64,000 nt of DNA from Clostridiales bacterium (GCA_012800735.1 JAAZIU010000013.1:62001-126000), one strand, 5' to 3'. Counted from the stretch's first letter, positions 1-11,178 are shown. Notes: a model not told the origin generated them from the sequence alone. Translations and numbers: made by a program.

Positions 1-1105
1 CCGAGATAAAGCTTTCCTCGTGATTTTCAGTGTCATAAAACACAGCCACAGCCGGACGCAAGCCTTCAGCTTTATCTCCGCGGGCAGAGAGAATCGAGAA
101 GATTCGCTCAAAACCGATTGAAAAACCGACCGCCGGGGTGTCTTCACCGGTGAACTTGCCTATAAGTCCGTCGTATCTGCCTCCGCCGGCAACCGAGCTG
201 CCGAACGAAGCCGATACAATTTCAAACACAGTTCCGGTATAGTAGCCCTGACCTCTGACAAGAGTGGGATCATAAACGATATCAAGCGCCGGGTCGATGC
301 GTTTGACCGCATTTATGATTTTTTTGAGGTTATCCGCCGTCTCTCCGGACACAGCCTCCGCTGCGTCTTCAAGGTTAAAGGGGGAGCGGCTCATAAGCTC
401 TCTAAGAGCGGTTACAACCGTATCGGCGATTCCCTTTTCCGACATCTCCGCGCAAACGCCGTCCCAGCCGATTTTGTCGAGTTTATCAAGGACTATGCAA
501 ACGGAATCGTTCATTTCGGAGCTTACGCCACAGGAGGATATGATTGCCTTTAAGAGAACTCTGTCGTTTATCCGGACGGTGAAATCGTCAAGCCCGATAC
601 CTCTCAGCGCCCTTGCGGTCGTTAGTATAAGATCGACTTCGGCTGTGTAGGAGGAATCTCCTATAATATCGATATCGCACTGAACGAATTCCCGCATCCG
701 CCCTTTCTGAGGGCGCTCGGCGCGATAAACCCTGTCAAGCTGAATGACTTTAAACGGAAGCGGCAGCTTTGCGCGGTTGTTGGCGTAATATCTTGAGAGA
801 GGAAGGGTAAGGTCGTATCTCAGCCCCAGATCGCAGAAAGTGTTTTCCGAAGGCTCTGAAACCGTTTTTGCCTCCTCCGCTGCTGATATAAACTTATCTC
901 CGCGTTTCATTATCTTGAATATCAGCGCGAGATTTTCGCCGCCGTCGCTGTTGTCAAGGTTATCGATATCCTCAAGAATCGGGGTGGATATCCTTGTATA
1001 TCCCGATGCGCGGTAAGCCTTTAAAATAATATCCTGCAGCCTGTCGCGGAGGGCAACCTCCTCGGGCAGGTAATCGTTTGTGCCTTTTACCGGTGTTATC
1101 TTCAT
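1..1105 (-). CDS. hisS: Histidyl-tRNA synthetase, 3' end cut by window edge
   Basis: Charges tRNA-His with histidine in the cytoplasm. About 368 residues are visible, starting at ATG 1105 (MKITPVKGTNDYLPEE); the C-terminal anticodon-binding domain lies beyond base 1. Class II synthetase signatures are readable: LRYDLTLPLSRY near residue 95, motif 2 as RAERPQKGRMREF at about 128-140, the HisRS histidine-binding motif LVRGQGYYTGTVFE, and the motif AGGGRYDGL near the edge. The intact HisRS motifs argue against the HisZ paralogue. It lies 4 bases after ruvX and is the last visible gene of the operon that starts at 4856. In many Clostridia hisS instead follows hemZ, which here is 40 kb away. Confidence 0.93.
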   Translation of the reverse strand, partial: MKITPVKGTNDYLPEEVALRDRLQDIILKAYRASGYTRISTPILEDIDNLDNSDGGENLALIFKIMKRGDKFISAAEEAKTVSEPSENTFCDLGLRYDLTLPLSRYYANNRAKLPLPFKVIQLDRVYRAERPQKGRMREFVQCDIDIIGDSSYTAEVDLILTTARALRGIGLDDFTVRINDRVLLKAIISSCGVSSEMNDSVCIVLDKLDKIGWDGVCAEMSEKGIADTVVTALRELMSRSPFNLEDAAEAVSGETADNLKKIINAVKRIDPALDIVYDPTLVRGQGYYTGTVFEIVSASFGSSVAGGGRYDGLIGKFTGEDTPAVGFSIGFERIFSILSARGDKAEGLRPAVAVFYDTENHEESFIS

Positions 1106-1109
1106 TTAT

Positions 1110-1550
1110 TTATCCTGTTTGTTGTTTTTTTTGCTTTTGCAGATCAAGCCAGTCCTGAAGTATTATCTGAGCGGAAAGGGTATCTATCACGCTCTTTCGT
1201 TTTTTTCCGCGGGTATCTGTCGCGTTGAGATATTCCGAAGCCGAAACGGTTGTCAGCCTCTCGTCGAATAACTCAACCTCGCGCCCGGAAATTTCTCTTA
1301 ATATCTCGGCGAATCGCCCCGCCTTTTCCGCCCGCGGTCCCGGAGTGCCGTCCATGTTGTAAGGACAGCCGATAACTATTTTAACTGCGTTATATTCATC
1401 GCAGTATCTTGTTATTTTATTTGCCAGATCGCGCATTCCGTTGGCCTTAAGGGTACACAGACCACCGGCTAAAAATCCCGATGCGTCGCTGACGGCAAGT
1501 CCGGTGCGGGTATCGCCGAAGTCGACTCCGATAACTCGTTTTTCTGTCAT
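1110..1550 (-). CDS. ruvX: Holliday-junction resolvase-like nuclease RuvX/YqgF
   Basis: The 146-residue product belongs to the YqgF/RuvX family, an RNase H-like fold linked to 16S rRNA 5'-end processing and Holliday-junction cleavage. Family marks are the N-terminal GVDFGDTRTGLAVSD with its acidic residue and the conserved DERLTT near residue 100. I choose ATG 1550: it overlaps the TGA of the upstream hydrolase as ATGA, whereas a longer in-frame start at 1637 would add 29 unrelated residues inside that gene. The overlap implies translational coupling. hisS follows after 4 bases. Confidence 0.9.
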   Translation of the reverse strand: MTEKRVIGVDFGDTRTGLAVSDASGFLAGGLCTLKANGMRDLANKITRYCDEYNAVKIVIGCPYNMDGTPGPRAEKAGRFAEILREISGREVELFDERLTTVSASEYLNATDTRGKKRKSVIDTLSAQIILQDWLDLQKQKKQQTG

Positions 1551-2581
1551 ATGTCGGTGTCTTCGACTTGCTTCGGCGGCGGGTAAATCGAATCGGCAAA
1601 TGCAACCGAGTCGACCGAGGCGACTGTCGGAGGCCATGCGCCGTACATTCTCGCTTCGTTCACTCCTTCGGTTATGTCTTTTATAAATTCCAGGAGATCA
1701 TTCCATACCGTTTCGCGGTCGGTCTCGTTTAGTATTTCATGGCGGTCGCCGGAGTAAATCTTTATCCTAAGGTCGTTTACCTCCCGCTCGTTTAAATCAT
1801 CGTAGACTTCATTCGGTCCCTTGCCGTTTCCGCCGACGGGGTCATCGGCTCCGGATATGATATATATCGGCAGCGATAAAGGAACTTTTTCCGCCCAGCC
1901 TTCTTCGGTAACATTTTTCATAAGCAGAAACTCCTGCCTGAAACCTTCGGCTGTAAACGGGAAGCCGCAGTATTTGTCTTCCGAATATTTCTTGACTATT
2001 TCGCTGTCTTTTGTCAGCCATTCAAATCCGGTCGGACCTTCAAACGCTTTTGAAAAAGAGCCGAGAGAAAGGTCGTTCAGCAGCTTTGAACGGTGTCTTT
2101 CTCCCTTTATTCTGACAATCATTCCCGCCAAAATAACCGCCGCGCTCAGAAGCTTGTTTTTCCCGGCGGTGCCGCTGATAACGGCGCCGTCAATGTCGTC
2201 GCCGTATTGTCTTATAAAATCCCGAAGCACGAAAGAGCCCATGCTGTGTCCAAGCATTATATACGGAAGTGTTCTGTATTTTCCGCGAACTATCTTTACA
2301 AGTTTTGCCTGATCTTCGCAAAGATCTCGGTAATCTTCTATATGCCCTAAATCTTCATCGGATGCGGCGCTTTTGCCGTGACCTATAAGGTCAGAGCCCA
2401 CAACCGACACACCTTGGTCGCAAAGCCATCGCGCCAGCTCGTCGTATCTGTAGATATGCTCGCTCATGCCGTGGATAATATGCATAACTGCGCGAGGAGA
2501 TGAGGGTTGGTAAAAACGGTAGAAAATATCGGTGTTACCGTCGCTTGAACGGTAGCGGTCTTCGGTAATCCTGCACGACAT
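1547..2581 (-). CDS. Alpha/beta hydrolase, lysophospholipase/monoglyceride lipase-like
   Basis: A 344-residue serine hydrolase of the Hydrolase_4 (PldB/monoacylglycerol lipase) type, probably acting on lysophospholipids or monoglycerides. Visible are the oxyanion region HIIHGMSEH (residues 34-42), nucleophile elbow GHSMGS with Ser113, a likely catalytic Asp in SGADDPVG near 262 and His in GDRHEI near 291. No signal peptide, so cytosolic. The start is backed by GGAGG eight bases upstream. Its stop overlaps the ruvX start by four bases. The C-terminal about 35 residues (from GVNEARMYG) extend beyond the usual fold. The substrate cannot be told from sequence. Confidence 0.85.
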   Translation of the reverse strand: MSCRITEDRYRSSDGNTDIFYRFYQPSSPRAVMHIIHGMSEHIYRYDELARWLCDQGVSVVGSDLIGHGKSAASDEDLGHIEDYRDLCEDQAKLVKIVRGKYRTLPYIMLGHSMGSFVLRDFIRQYGDDIDGAVISGTAGKNKLLSAAVILAGMIVRIKGERHRSKLLNDLSLGSFSKAFEGPTGFEWLTKDSEIVKKYSEDKYCGFPFTAEGFRQEFLLMKNVTEEGWAEKVPLSLPIYIISGADDPVGGNGKGPNEVYDDLNEREVNDLRIKIYSGDRHEILNETDRETVWNDLLEFIKDITEGVNEARMYGAWPPTVASVDSVAFADSIYPPPKQVEDTDI

Positions 2582-2603
2582 ATCGGGTCCTCCTTTGCGG
2601 TTG

Positions 2604-3755
2604 TTATGCTCTTACAAGCTCTTTAAGCCCGGAATTAAGCGCTGCTGTCAGCGTGTCTATTTCGTCTTTTGTGTTGTTTTTGCCGATAGAAATGCGCAGC
2701 GAGCAATCGGCTTCCCGCTCGCTTGCTCCCCAGCAGATAAGGGCGTTTGAAATTCGCTTTGCCCGCGCCGTGCATGCCGATCCCGCGGAAACATAAATAT
2801 CCTTTGCGCTGAGGTAATGCAGCATGGTTTCGCTTTTTATACCCGGAAGGGTTATGTTTACTATGTGCGGAGCCGGCTGGTTTGTGCGCTTATAACTTAT
2901 CTGTGGCGGAAGATTAAGGATAAGATATTTTCTAAGTTCATTCAGGTAGTCAGGATCGAAAGGTTCGGAAGCTGCTTCTGCAAAACCGGCGATGCCGATG
3001 ACATTTTCGGTGCCCGAACGCATTCCGTTTTCCTGTCCCCCTCCGAGCATCATCGGGGTGAGCTTGCGGCCTTTCATGGCTTCTTTTGAAATATAAAGCG
3101 CGCCTATCCCTTTCGGACCATGGATTTTATGAGCCGAAAGGACGGTAAGATCGCAGCCTGAGGAGTCCGGATTGAAGTCTTTCAGTTTTCGGAAACCTTG
3201 TATCGCGTCACAATGGCAAATTATATTGGGATTGACAGCCTTCGCCGCAGCAAAAGCTTTTTTTATGTCATAAACGGCGCCGGTCTCGTTATTTACCAGC
3301 ATTATTGAAATCAGAATAGAGGTGGATGTGACTGCCTTTCTGATTTCATCAATATTCAGCTCTCCGCCGGCAGTAGAAAGTCTTACAACTTCACAACCTT
3401 CGCTCTCTAGGCGATTTATCGGTTCAAGCACCGAAGGATGCTGATCCGCCGTTACTATTATCCTGCGGCGGAAGCGCGCGTCGCGGCGGGTGTATGCGGC
3501 GCCGGCAATGGCAAGGTTATTCGCCTCGGTGCCGCTGCCGGTGAATACAAGGCGATTTAAATCGGTAATGCCTATATTCTTAACTCCGAGTGAGTTAAGT
3601 ATCTGTCGCCTTGCAAGCTGCACACAGTCGTTTGCTTTAATCCCTGCCGCATGAATTGACGACGGGTTTGCCCAAATGTCGTCCATAACTTCATTCATGC
3701 GCAGCTTTACGCCCGGCGACAATTCCGTCGTCGAGCTGTTGTCAAGATATATCAT
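2604..3755 (-). CDS. Cysteine desulfurase, NifS/IscS family
   Basis: A 383-residue PLP enzyme that takes sulfur from cysteine for Fe-S clusters or thiolated tRNA. The Schiff-base lysine is Lys210 in LSAHKIHGPKG, the PLP-stacking His is His106 in ADQHPSVL, and the persulfide cysteine is Cys328 in SAGSACTARA. The short loop around Cys328 fits the NifS/IscS class rather than SufS. No IscU or ThiI gene is adjacent, so the acceptor is unknown. The gene lies 18 bases after the lipoprotein gene and has no good ribosome site, suggesting coupled translation. Confidence 0.9.
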   Translation of the reverse strand: MIYLDNSSTTELSPGVKLRMNEVMDDIWANPSSIHAAGIKANDCVQLARRQILNSLGVKNIGITDLNRLVFTGSGTEANNLAIAGAAYTRRDARFRRRIIVTADQHPSVLEPINRLESEGCEVVRLSTAGGELNIDEIRKAVTSTSILISIMLVNNETGAVYDIKKAFAAAKAVNPNIICHCDAIQGFRKLKDFNPDSSGCDLTVLSAHKIHGPKGIGALYISKEAMKGRKLTPMMLGGGQENGMRSGTENVIGIAGFAEAASEPFDPDYLNELRKYLILNLPPQISYKRTNQPAPHIVNITLPGIKSETMLHYLSAKDIYVSAGSACTARAKRISNALICWGASEREADCSLRISIGKNNTKDEIDTLTAALNSGLKELVRA

Positions 3756-3773
3756 CAGTTATCGAATTGGCGC

Positions 3774-4310
3774 TTATTTTAATTTTATGTTCTGAATTAT
3801 TCTGTCGATGTCCTCGAGATGCAGATCGAAATTCTCCTGCGCTGCGGTATAGGTGAAAATAAACATAGCTCCGAAATGATTGAAAATAACCATTTCGAAT
3901 TTATACGGATCGCCGGTCACGGTAGCTGTAAAAACACGCTTTATCGCTGCGGTTGATCCGTCTATGACGGTGTTGTCTTCTTCCAAAAAGTCAGCGTCCG
4001 GGAAGGTCAAAAGTAAGTCATCTTTATATTTTTCCCAGAAGACGGGCGCTGTTTCGTTCGGATCTTCGAGATCGAAAGCAGTAAGCGAAACATTCGATCT
4101 GTCTTTCTCCGAGACATATGCCGTCGTCACGCCGGTTGAAATATCGGTGACCCAGTTTTGCGGCACATACATAATGTAATCGACGGCATCGCCGGAGGCA
4201 AGCTTCATTCCGTCCGGCATGTCGTCGGACTTTCCGCAGGAGAAAAGCGAAAGGCACAAAAGGGTAAGCGCCAGCAATGCTGCGGCGCTGCGAGTTAAAT
4301 AATTCTTCAT
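3774..4310 (-). CDS. Predicted lipoprotein, PsbP/DcrB-like
   Basis: The 178-residue product starts with a lipoprotein signal: basic MKNYLTR, a hydrophobic stretch, then lipobox LFSC with Cys25. After lipidation it should sit on the outer face of the membrane. The mature part (for example VDYIMYVPQNWVTD and a C-terminal DIDRIIQNIKLK helix) resembles small PsbP/DcrB-type domains, but that match is from memory of the fold and weak. It lies between the zinc-ribbon membrane protein and the cysteine desulfurase in the same operon. Function unknown. Confidence 0.75.
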   Translation of the reverse strand: MKNYLTRSAAALLALTLLCLSLFSCGKSDDMPDGMKLASGDAVDYIMYVPQNWVTDISTGVTTAYVSEKDRSNVSLTAFDLEDPNETAPVFWEKYKDDLLLTFPDADFLEEDNTVIDGSTAAIKRVFTATVTGDPYKFEMVIFNHFGAMFIFTYTAAQENFDLHLEDIDRIIQNIKLK

Positions 4311-4349
4311 GTTTTTCGATATTTTACAGAAAGATTTGTTTTATTTGTT

Positions 4350-4856
4350 TTATTGGATGATATGTATCGAGCCGATAAAGGGAAGTTCCTTCGCCTTGCC
4401 TTGAGCTGCAGATATTATACCGAAGACGGCAAGCCCGACCAGAGCGACGCCGATAATCCAAAATACGACGCTGAACATCGTACCTATAATAAACATCCGA
4501 CCGAATATTGCAAGCACAAGGTTGGACAGGATGGAGAATACGATTTCAAATATGAACAGAGTAAGCCCCTGTGAGGCGTGGAACCTTGCAAATGCGGAAT
4601 CTTTTGCTGCAAAAAGCGGTATCAGAACCAGGAAACCGAGATATGACAAAATAGCCATCGCTTTGTTTGAGTAGATGTCGCCCGGATCCATTTTTGATGT
4701 CAAATCCGGGGTGTCAAATATCGCTTTTGCCTGTCCTTCAAAATCAACTTCCGGATTTTTACGGTTTTCTCCGCTGTTGTCAAAGGCAGCTCCGCAATTC
4801 GGGCAGAACTTGGAGTCATCTGCAATCTGTTTGCCGCAATACTTGCAGTTGCGCAT
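4350..4856 (-). CDS. Zinc-ribbon membrane protein (DUF4870-like)
   Basis: A 168-residue protein with an N-terminal zinc ribbon, CKYCG then CPNCG within the first 25 residues, a polar linker, and then three or four hydrophobic segments (for example LSYLGFLVLIPLFAA, VFSILSNLVLAIFG, VVFWIIGVALVGLAVFGII). Such zinc-ribbon plus small-membrane-domain proteins are common and uncharacterised in Firmicutes. I take ATG 4856, seven bases after AAAGGG; an upstream ATG at 4883 has no ribosome site. First gene of the operon running down to hisS, with a good promoter at 4909-4937. Confidence 0.8.
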   Translation of the reverse strand: MRNCKYCGKQIADDSKFCPNCGAAFDNSGENRKNPEVDFEGQAKAIFDTPDLTSKMDPGDIYSNKAMAILSYLGFLVLIPLFAAKDSAFARFHASQGLTLFIFEIVFSILSNLVLAIFGRMFIIGTMFSVVFWIIGVALVGLAVFGIISAAQGKAKELPFIGSIHIIQ

Positions 4857-4908
4857 GGTATAACCCTTTCCGGCTGAAACCATTTAAATTGTTTTGCTAA
4901 CCTATATT

Positions 4909-4937
4909 ATTTTACCACAATACGCCCGAAAAGTCAA
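4909..4937 (-). promoter_or_regulatory. Sigma-A-type promoter for the zinc-ribbon to hisS operon
   Basis: On the minus strand TTGACT (4932-4937), a 17-base spacer ending in TGG, and TAAAAT (4909-4914) make an extended -10 promoter about 50 bases before the ATG at 4856. Confidence 0.7.
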
Positions 4938-5030
4938 TAATTTATAAAGTGTTACGACTGATTTATATTTGCATAATATAGCTGAAATGAAATACAGCGA
5001 ATAAAAGAGGCTTGACTTAAATAGATATGA

Positions 5031-5056
5031 AAAAGAAAAACCGCCGTTTGGCGGTT
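5031..5056 (-). terminator. Rho-independent terminator after rubredoxin
   Basis: Minus strand: hairpin AACCGCC-AAAC-GGCGGTT followed by TTTTTCTTTTT, just downstream of the rubredoxin stop. Confidence 0.85.
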
Positions 5057-5078
5057 CCCTTTTCAGTTGTATAACGGA

Positions 5079-5240
5079 TTAATTTTCTTCTTCGAACATA
5101 TCTTTGCCGACGCCGCAATCCGGGCATACCCAGTCATCGGGAATATCCTCAAACTTGGTTCCCGGGGCTATGCCGTTGTCCGGATCGCCCTTCGCTTCGT
5201 CGTATACATATCCGCATATCTGGCATACATACTTCTTCAT
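5079..5240 (-). CDS. Rubredoxin
   Basis: A 53-residue one-iron electron carrier. The four iron ligands are Cys6 and Cys9 (CQICG) and Cys39 and Cys42 (CPDCG), and the classic [18 protein letters not shown] and DDWVCP segments are present. It is a cytoplasmic redox protein used in anaerobes for oxygen and peroxide detoxification or other low-potential transfers. GGAGGA stands nine bases before the ATG. A strong terminator follows. It lies 54 bases after the nucleoside hydrolase gene and may share its transcript; no redox partner is adjacent. Confidence 0.96.
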   Translation of the reverse strand: MKKYVCQICGYVYDEAKGDPDNGIAPGTKFEDIPDDWVCPDCGVGKDMFEEEN

Positions 5241-5294
5241 TTCTGTTGTCCTCCATGGTTTAATATATCTGAAACCGCCGTTTTGATGCGGCTT

Positions 5295-6221
5295 TCATTC
5301 TGTTCTGTAAGCTTTTGATACGATTGTTTTATACATATCTTCAAATATGGCGTCGCGGTCGAAGCTTTTGTTATATATGAATTTACCTTCTGCGGGGATA
5401 AACATCCCTTCGTCATCGACAGAAAGGGCGTCTCTGATTTCCGGGGAGACAAATCCCTTGCCGCGCAGAATAGCGACAGAGCTGATGTCCCATATGATAT
5501 GAGTTGCCGGTCTGAAACTGCCCCTCGGGCAGTCATGATCGCGGCGCATAAGATATGACAGGTAATCACCTACCGGAATATTCTTGTCTTCAAGGTAATA
5601 CGCCGTTTCGCCTACGGTCGTTGTCAGCACCGATGTGCCGCCGGCGGCGGGAAGCAATATTACCGGGCAGTCGCTTTCAAATACAACCTGAGCCGCCGCT
5701 CTGTCCTGGCGCAGATTGAAATCGTTTGCGCTCTGATAGCGGTCGGCGTCGTTTGCTCCGATAAGGACAATTACGAGATTTTTGCTTATCGACGGGTCGA
5801 TGAGCAGAGCCGAGGCGGCGTCGGTAAAACAGCCGATAAACGCGGCGAACACATAATCGTCGGTTGAGTGAGCGGCTTCAATAATCGCGCGAGCTGCGGG
5901 TGAGTCGACGGGCGTGTTTTTGTCCTTTAGATATGCGTCGGCTCCGCGGTAAAGCGGGAGTTTTGAGCCGGGACAGGTTAGGTCCCGCACTCTGCGCATC
6001 TCTATATAGCTCTTTTCCATGCCCTGAGCCGGATTGTCGGCGTTGTTGTTGACAAAAGGCGCTGCTCCGAGACCCAGAAGCTCAATATTATCCGCGCACA
6101 TAGCGTATGCTATCGCGAACTGGTCGTCTATTTCATTAGCCGCGTCGGTATCTAAAAAGAGTTTGCGCGGCTCCGGAGAAGTAAGACGGGAGAGGATTTT
6201 CTCGCAAATGTTTCGGTTCAT
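5295..6221 (-). CDS. Inosine/uridine-type nucleoside hydrolase
   Basis: An approximately 308-residue enzyme that hydrolyses the N-glycosidic bond of ribonucleosides. The calcium-binding signature near the N-terminus reads FLDTDAANEIDDQFAIAYAM, the expanded DxD...DD form seen in one subgroup of the IU-nucleoside hydrolase family. A central CPVILLPAAGGTSVLTT segment and a late RPATHIIWDIS with the conserved His also fit. Of the in-frame starts GTG 6230, ATG 6227 and ATG 6221, I choose 6221, six bases after AGGTG. The expanded signature makes the exact substrate unsure. Confidence 0.85.
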   Translation of the reverse strand: MNRNICEKILSRLTSPEPRKLFLDTDAANEIDDQFAIAYAMCADNIELLGLGAAPFVNNNADNPAQGMEKSYIEMRRVRDLTCPGSKLPLYRGADAYLKDKNTPVDSPAARAIIEAAHSTDDYVFAAFIGCFTDAASALLIDPSISKNLVIVLIGANDADRYQSANDFNLRQDRAAAQVVFESDCPVILLPAAGGTSVLTTTVGETAYYLEDKNIPVGDYLSYLMRRDHDCPRGSFRPATHIIWDISSVAILRGKGFVSPEIRDALSVDDEGMFIPAEGKFIYNKSFDRDAIFEDMYKTIVSKAYRTE

Positions 6222-6337
6222 TTTCATCACCTGTAAGAAGTAAAAAACGTCGAATAAGTCGGCAATATGTTTTATCGCGAAAAATCGGTTACCGATACAG
6301 GAACAAACGGCTTTGGATTAAATCACCCTACACTATT

Positions 6338-6366
6338 ATTGTACATTATATTTATGAATTTTTCAA
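6338..6366 (-). promoter_or_regulatory. Promoter for nucleoside hydrolase and rubredoxin
   Basis: Minus strand TTGAAA (6361-6366), 17-base spacer, TACAAT (6338-6343). About 115 bases of leader follow before the ATG; I see no riboswitch in it. Confidence 0.65.
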
Positions 6367-6441
6367 TATTCAGGATATAAAAGACGGACAGACCCTGATT
6401 TAACGGTTATCGGATTAATTCAGATTCGTTATTAATTAATC

Positions 6442-6469
6442 TTGACAAAATTATTGTTTTATTATACAA
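6442..6469 (+). promoter_or_regulatory. Promoter for the GNAT gene at 6534
   Basis: TTGACA (6442-6447), 16-base spacer, TATACA (6464-6469). It is divergent from the nucleoside hydrolase promoter; the 6231-6533 gap holds only these two promoters as far as I can see. Confidence 0.7.
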
Positions 6470-6533
6470 TGGTTTGGGACAAGTTCCATCTTAAAACAAA
6501 TAAGAATATTGATATTTAAATGAGGTATCCCTT

Positions 6534-7124
6534 ATGTCAATTGAAATATATCCGCTGACCCCCGACCTCGCCGACGATTATGCGCGGTTTTTTGATGTCA
6601 CCCCGCACGATGTCGATCACGGCGAAATGAAATGCTACTGCGTTACCTGGCGGGACGATAAGTCATACAAAGATGCCGGTCACTGGTTTGAGACTCGGGA
6701 GGAACGCCGGGCAAAAGCCATCGAATATGTAAAAAACGGCAATATCCGAGGTTATCTTGCTTATGACGGAGATGAAATAATCGGATGGTGCAACAGCAAT
6801 GAGAATTGTTCCCTCTGTCGGGATTACCTGCGCGGATATTATCCTATTGAACATGAACCGTCTTACGTGAAAATTAAGCCCATCTTTTGCTTTGTTGTAA
6901 AACCGGAATATCAGCGTACAGGCGTTGCGACGGCTCTTGTCTGTCGAGTATGCGAAGATGCCGCAAAGGATGGCTTTGATTTTGTCGAAGCATATGAAAA
7001 CGAATGTTTTATCAGCGCATCAGAGGACTTCCGCGGGCCCATTAAAATGTATGAAAACTGCGGATTTGTCAAAACCGGCTCAAGCGACGGCAGAGCCGTT
7101 ATGCGAAAGAGATTAAAAGAGTAA
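6534..7124 (+). CDS. GNAT family N-acetyltransferase
   Basis: A 196-residue acetyl-CoA-dependent acetyltransferase. The acetyl-CoA loop is visible as FVVKPEYQRTGVATALVCRV around residues 120-140 (Q/RxxGxG/A motif), followed by the helix EDAAKDGFDFVEAYEN and a C-terminal GPIKMYENCGFVKTG strand-helix typical of the fold. GAGG lies eight bases before the ATG and a promoter is present upstream. The acceptor is unknown. It is a single-gene unit, convergent with the C_GCAxxG_C_C gene. Confidence 0.85.
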   Translation: MSIEIYPLTPDLADDYARFFDVTPHDVDHGEMKCYCVTWRDDKSYKDAGHWFETREERRAKAIEYVKNGNIRGYLAYDGDEIIGWCNSNENCSLCRDYLRGYYPIEHEPSYVKIKPIFCFVVKPEYQRTGVATALVCRVCEDAAKDGFDFVEAYENECFISASEDFRGPIKMYENCGFVKTGSSDGRAVMRKRLKE

Positions 7125-7163
7125 ACCGGACGGCATATCTATACTATTGATTCCTTCGTGCCG

Positions 7164-7658
7164 TTATTCGGAGTCTTTGTTATCTTCCTGTCTTTCGATG
7201 TTTTCGTCGATTATTTCCACCGCCGAGAGGACGATATGCATGCAGGGGCGAGTTTCATAGTATTCGTCCGTCCTCAGGGATGCTTTGGGAGACGTGTCGG
7301 ATTCAATTCCGCTGAGCAGCTCATGGCAGTCGAGGCTGCCGTGCAGCTCTTTAAACTGCGCTGCCAGCTTTTGTATCATAGCGTAAATATTGTCTTTATT
7401 TTCGGGGTTCGAGATATCATCGTAGCCGTAAAGCGCGCCGGTTACCGCAACCATTCCGGTTACGGCGCCGCAGGTCAGGCGAAGCCGGCCGATGCCGCCG
7501 CCGAATCCGGATGCGATACGCAGCGCCGCTTTCGGGGTGACGCCGATTTCGGCAAGCTCATCGGAATAAGCGCCTACAACCGACTGAGCGCAGTTATAGC
7601 CGGAGAGGAAGAGGTTTTTTGCGCGGTCAAGGTGTTTTTGTTTCAAGTCATCGTTCAT
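7164..7658 (-). CDS. C_GCAxxG_C_C family protein
   Basis: A 164-residue member of the C_GCAxxG_C_C family, a small group of putative redox or metal-binding proteins common in anaerobes. Key pieces are FLSGYNCAQSVVGAY, ASGFGGGIGRLRLTCGAVTGM, and later conserved cysteines in LDCHELLSG and TRPCMHIV. The function is not established; it often lies near electron-transfer genes, but not here. I take ATG 7658, eight bases after AAGG; a TTG five codons upstream is less likely. Confidence 0.8.
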   Translation of the reverse strand: MNDDLKQKHLDRAKNLFLSGYNCAQSVVGAYSDELAEIGVTPKAALRIASGFGGGIGRLRLTCGAVTGMVAVTGALYGYDDISNPENKDNIYAMIQKLAAQFKELHGSLDCHELLSGIESDTSPKASLRTDEYYETRPCMHIVLSAVEIIDENIERQEDNKDSE

Positions 7659-7728
7659 TTTCAATACCTTCAATGTCGTTGAATTTCGGATTTGCCGAAA
7701 GGCTTACCCGTGATTTTATACCTGCTTT

Positions 7729-7757
7729 ATTATATAACATATCCGAGCGTTTTTCAA
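7729..7757 (-). promoter_or_regulatory. Promoter for the C_GCAxxG_C_C gene
   Basis: Minus strand TTGAAA (7752-7757), 17-base spacer, TATAAT (7729-7734), about 70 bases before the ATG at 7658. Confidence 0.75.
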
Positions 7758-7795
7758 GGAAAAGAACGGAAACTTTATACAAATACATAGAATTT

Positions 7796-7823
7796 GTCCG
7801 AGGAAGCGGAATCTTCCCCGGAC
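7796..7823 (-). terminator. Possible terminator hairpin after clpB
   Basis: An 11-base inverted repeat (GTCCGAGGAAG at 7796-7806 with CTTCCCCGGAC at 7813-7823, one mismatch) lies 15 bases after the clpB stop. The following sequence is only mildly T-rich, so termination may be weak. Confidence 0.5.
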
Positions 7824-7837
7824 ATTTGTGTTTGTCG

Positions 7838-10429
<2,592 letters not shown>

Positions 10430-10450
10430 AATTCTTCCCTCCTTTTTCGA

Positions 10451-11161
10451 TTATATCATACCTATGCCGCGTTCGAGGCAAAAAACATAGTCGTTTTCCA
10501 GTTCCCGTGCGGTTTCATAGCCTTGACTGAGATATTTCTTCATTATGGTATCAAGCATTCTTATGTATTCGCCGATTTCGGTGCCTATCTGCTCGTTTGT
10601 ATAATCCGAGCCGCGGCGGAGATAGATTCCCCTGGTAAATTTACCACCGGAAGCGCTCCAGCTTATCTCGTGTCCTTCTCTTGGGGTGATATAAGCCGAT
10701 TCAAGCCGCTGCCACAGACGGAAGAAACCGGTAACGGCGGAGAGCAACTCCGAAGATTGAGTTCTGTATATCACGCTCAGCTCGCCTACCTTATTTCTCA
10801 CGGGGGAGCGATACATCTGCACTTCATATCTTATCGTCGGGCGGTATTTATATTCAAGCGAGCTTTTCAGCGACATTGTTAGCTGATTCGGAACGAAATA
10901 CGGGGTGATGTCCGGCATTTCGCCGAATTCAGACCTCCTGTCTCCTAAAAGCGCCGAAGTGTCGCCGCTTATAAACGCTTCAAGCTGTTCGAATATCTTA
11001 GCTATTCGTTTTTCCGGCGTCATCAGCGACGCATAATCTGCAAGTATGCCGTCAACCAACGCCGAGCGGCTCACTCCGTTCTGACTTGCTATCCGGTCGA
11101 TCTCCGCGACTACGCCGTCGCTGAGCATCAGTGAATACATACTTTTTTGCATTCCCGGCAT
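10451..11161 (-). CDS. Ribbon-helix-helix-like protein of unknown function, clpB-linked
   Basis: A 236-residue protein I do not recognise as a whole. The first about 50 residues (MYSLMLSDGVVAEIDRIASQ then GVSRSALVDGILADY) look like a CopG/Arc ribbon-helix-helix DNA-binding unit: a short basic strand and two helices. The remaining about 185 residues are mixed, with a beta-rich core (IRYEVQMYRS, VGELSVIYRT) and a C-terminal helix, and show no family motif I know. AGGAGG lies eight bases before the ATG and clpB follows after 21 bases. It may be an autoregulator acting on the inverted repeat at 11222-11265; this is inference. Confidence 0.65.
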   Translation of the reverse strand: MPGMQKSMYSLMLSDGVVAEIDRIASQNGVSRSALVDGILADYASLMTPEKRIAKIFEQLEAFISGDTSALLGDRRSEFGEMPDITPYFVPNQLTMSLKSSLEYKYRPTIRYEVQMYRSPVRNKVGELSVIYRTQSSELLSAVTGFFRLWQRLESAYITPREGHEISWSASGGKFTRGIYLRRGSDYTNEQIGTEIGEYIRMLDTIMKKYLSQGYETARELENDYVFCLERGIGMI

Positions 11162-11178
11162 GGGTTTAACCTCCTTTT

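Noticed and set aside
1551-1637. Longer ruvX start giving 29 extra residues
   Set aside because: The extra residues lie inside the hydrolase gene and have no family similarity; ATGA coupling supports the 1550 start.
7125-7163. Possible terminator between the GNAT and C_GCAxxG_C_C genes
   Set aside because: Arms of only six bases with a long loop and no T tract.
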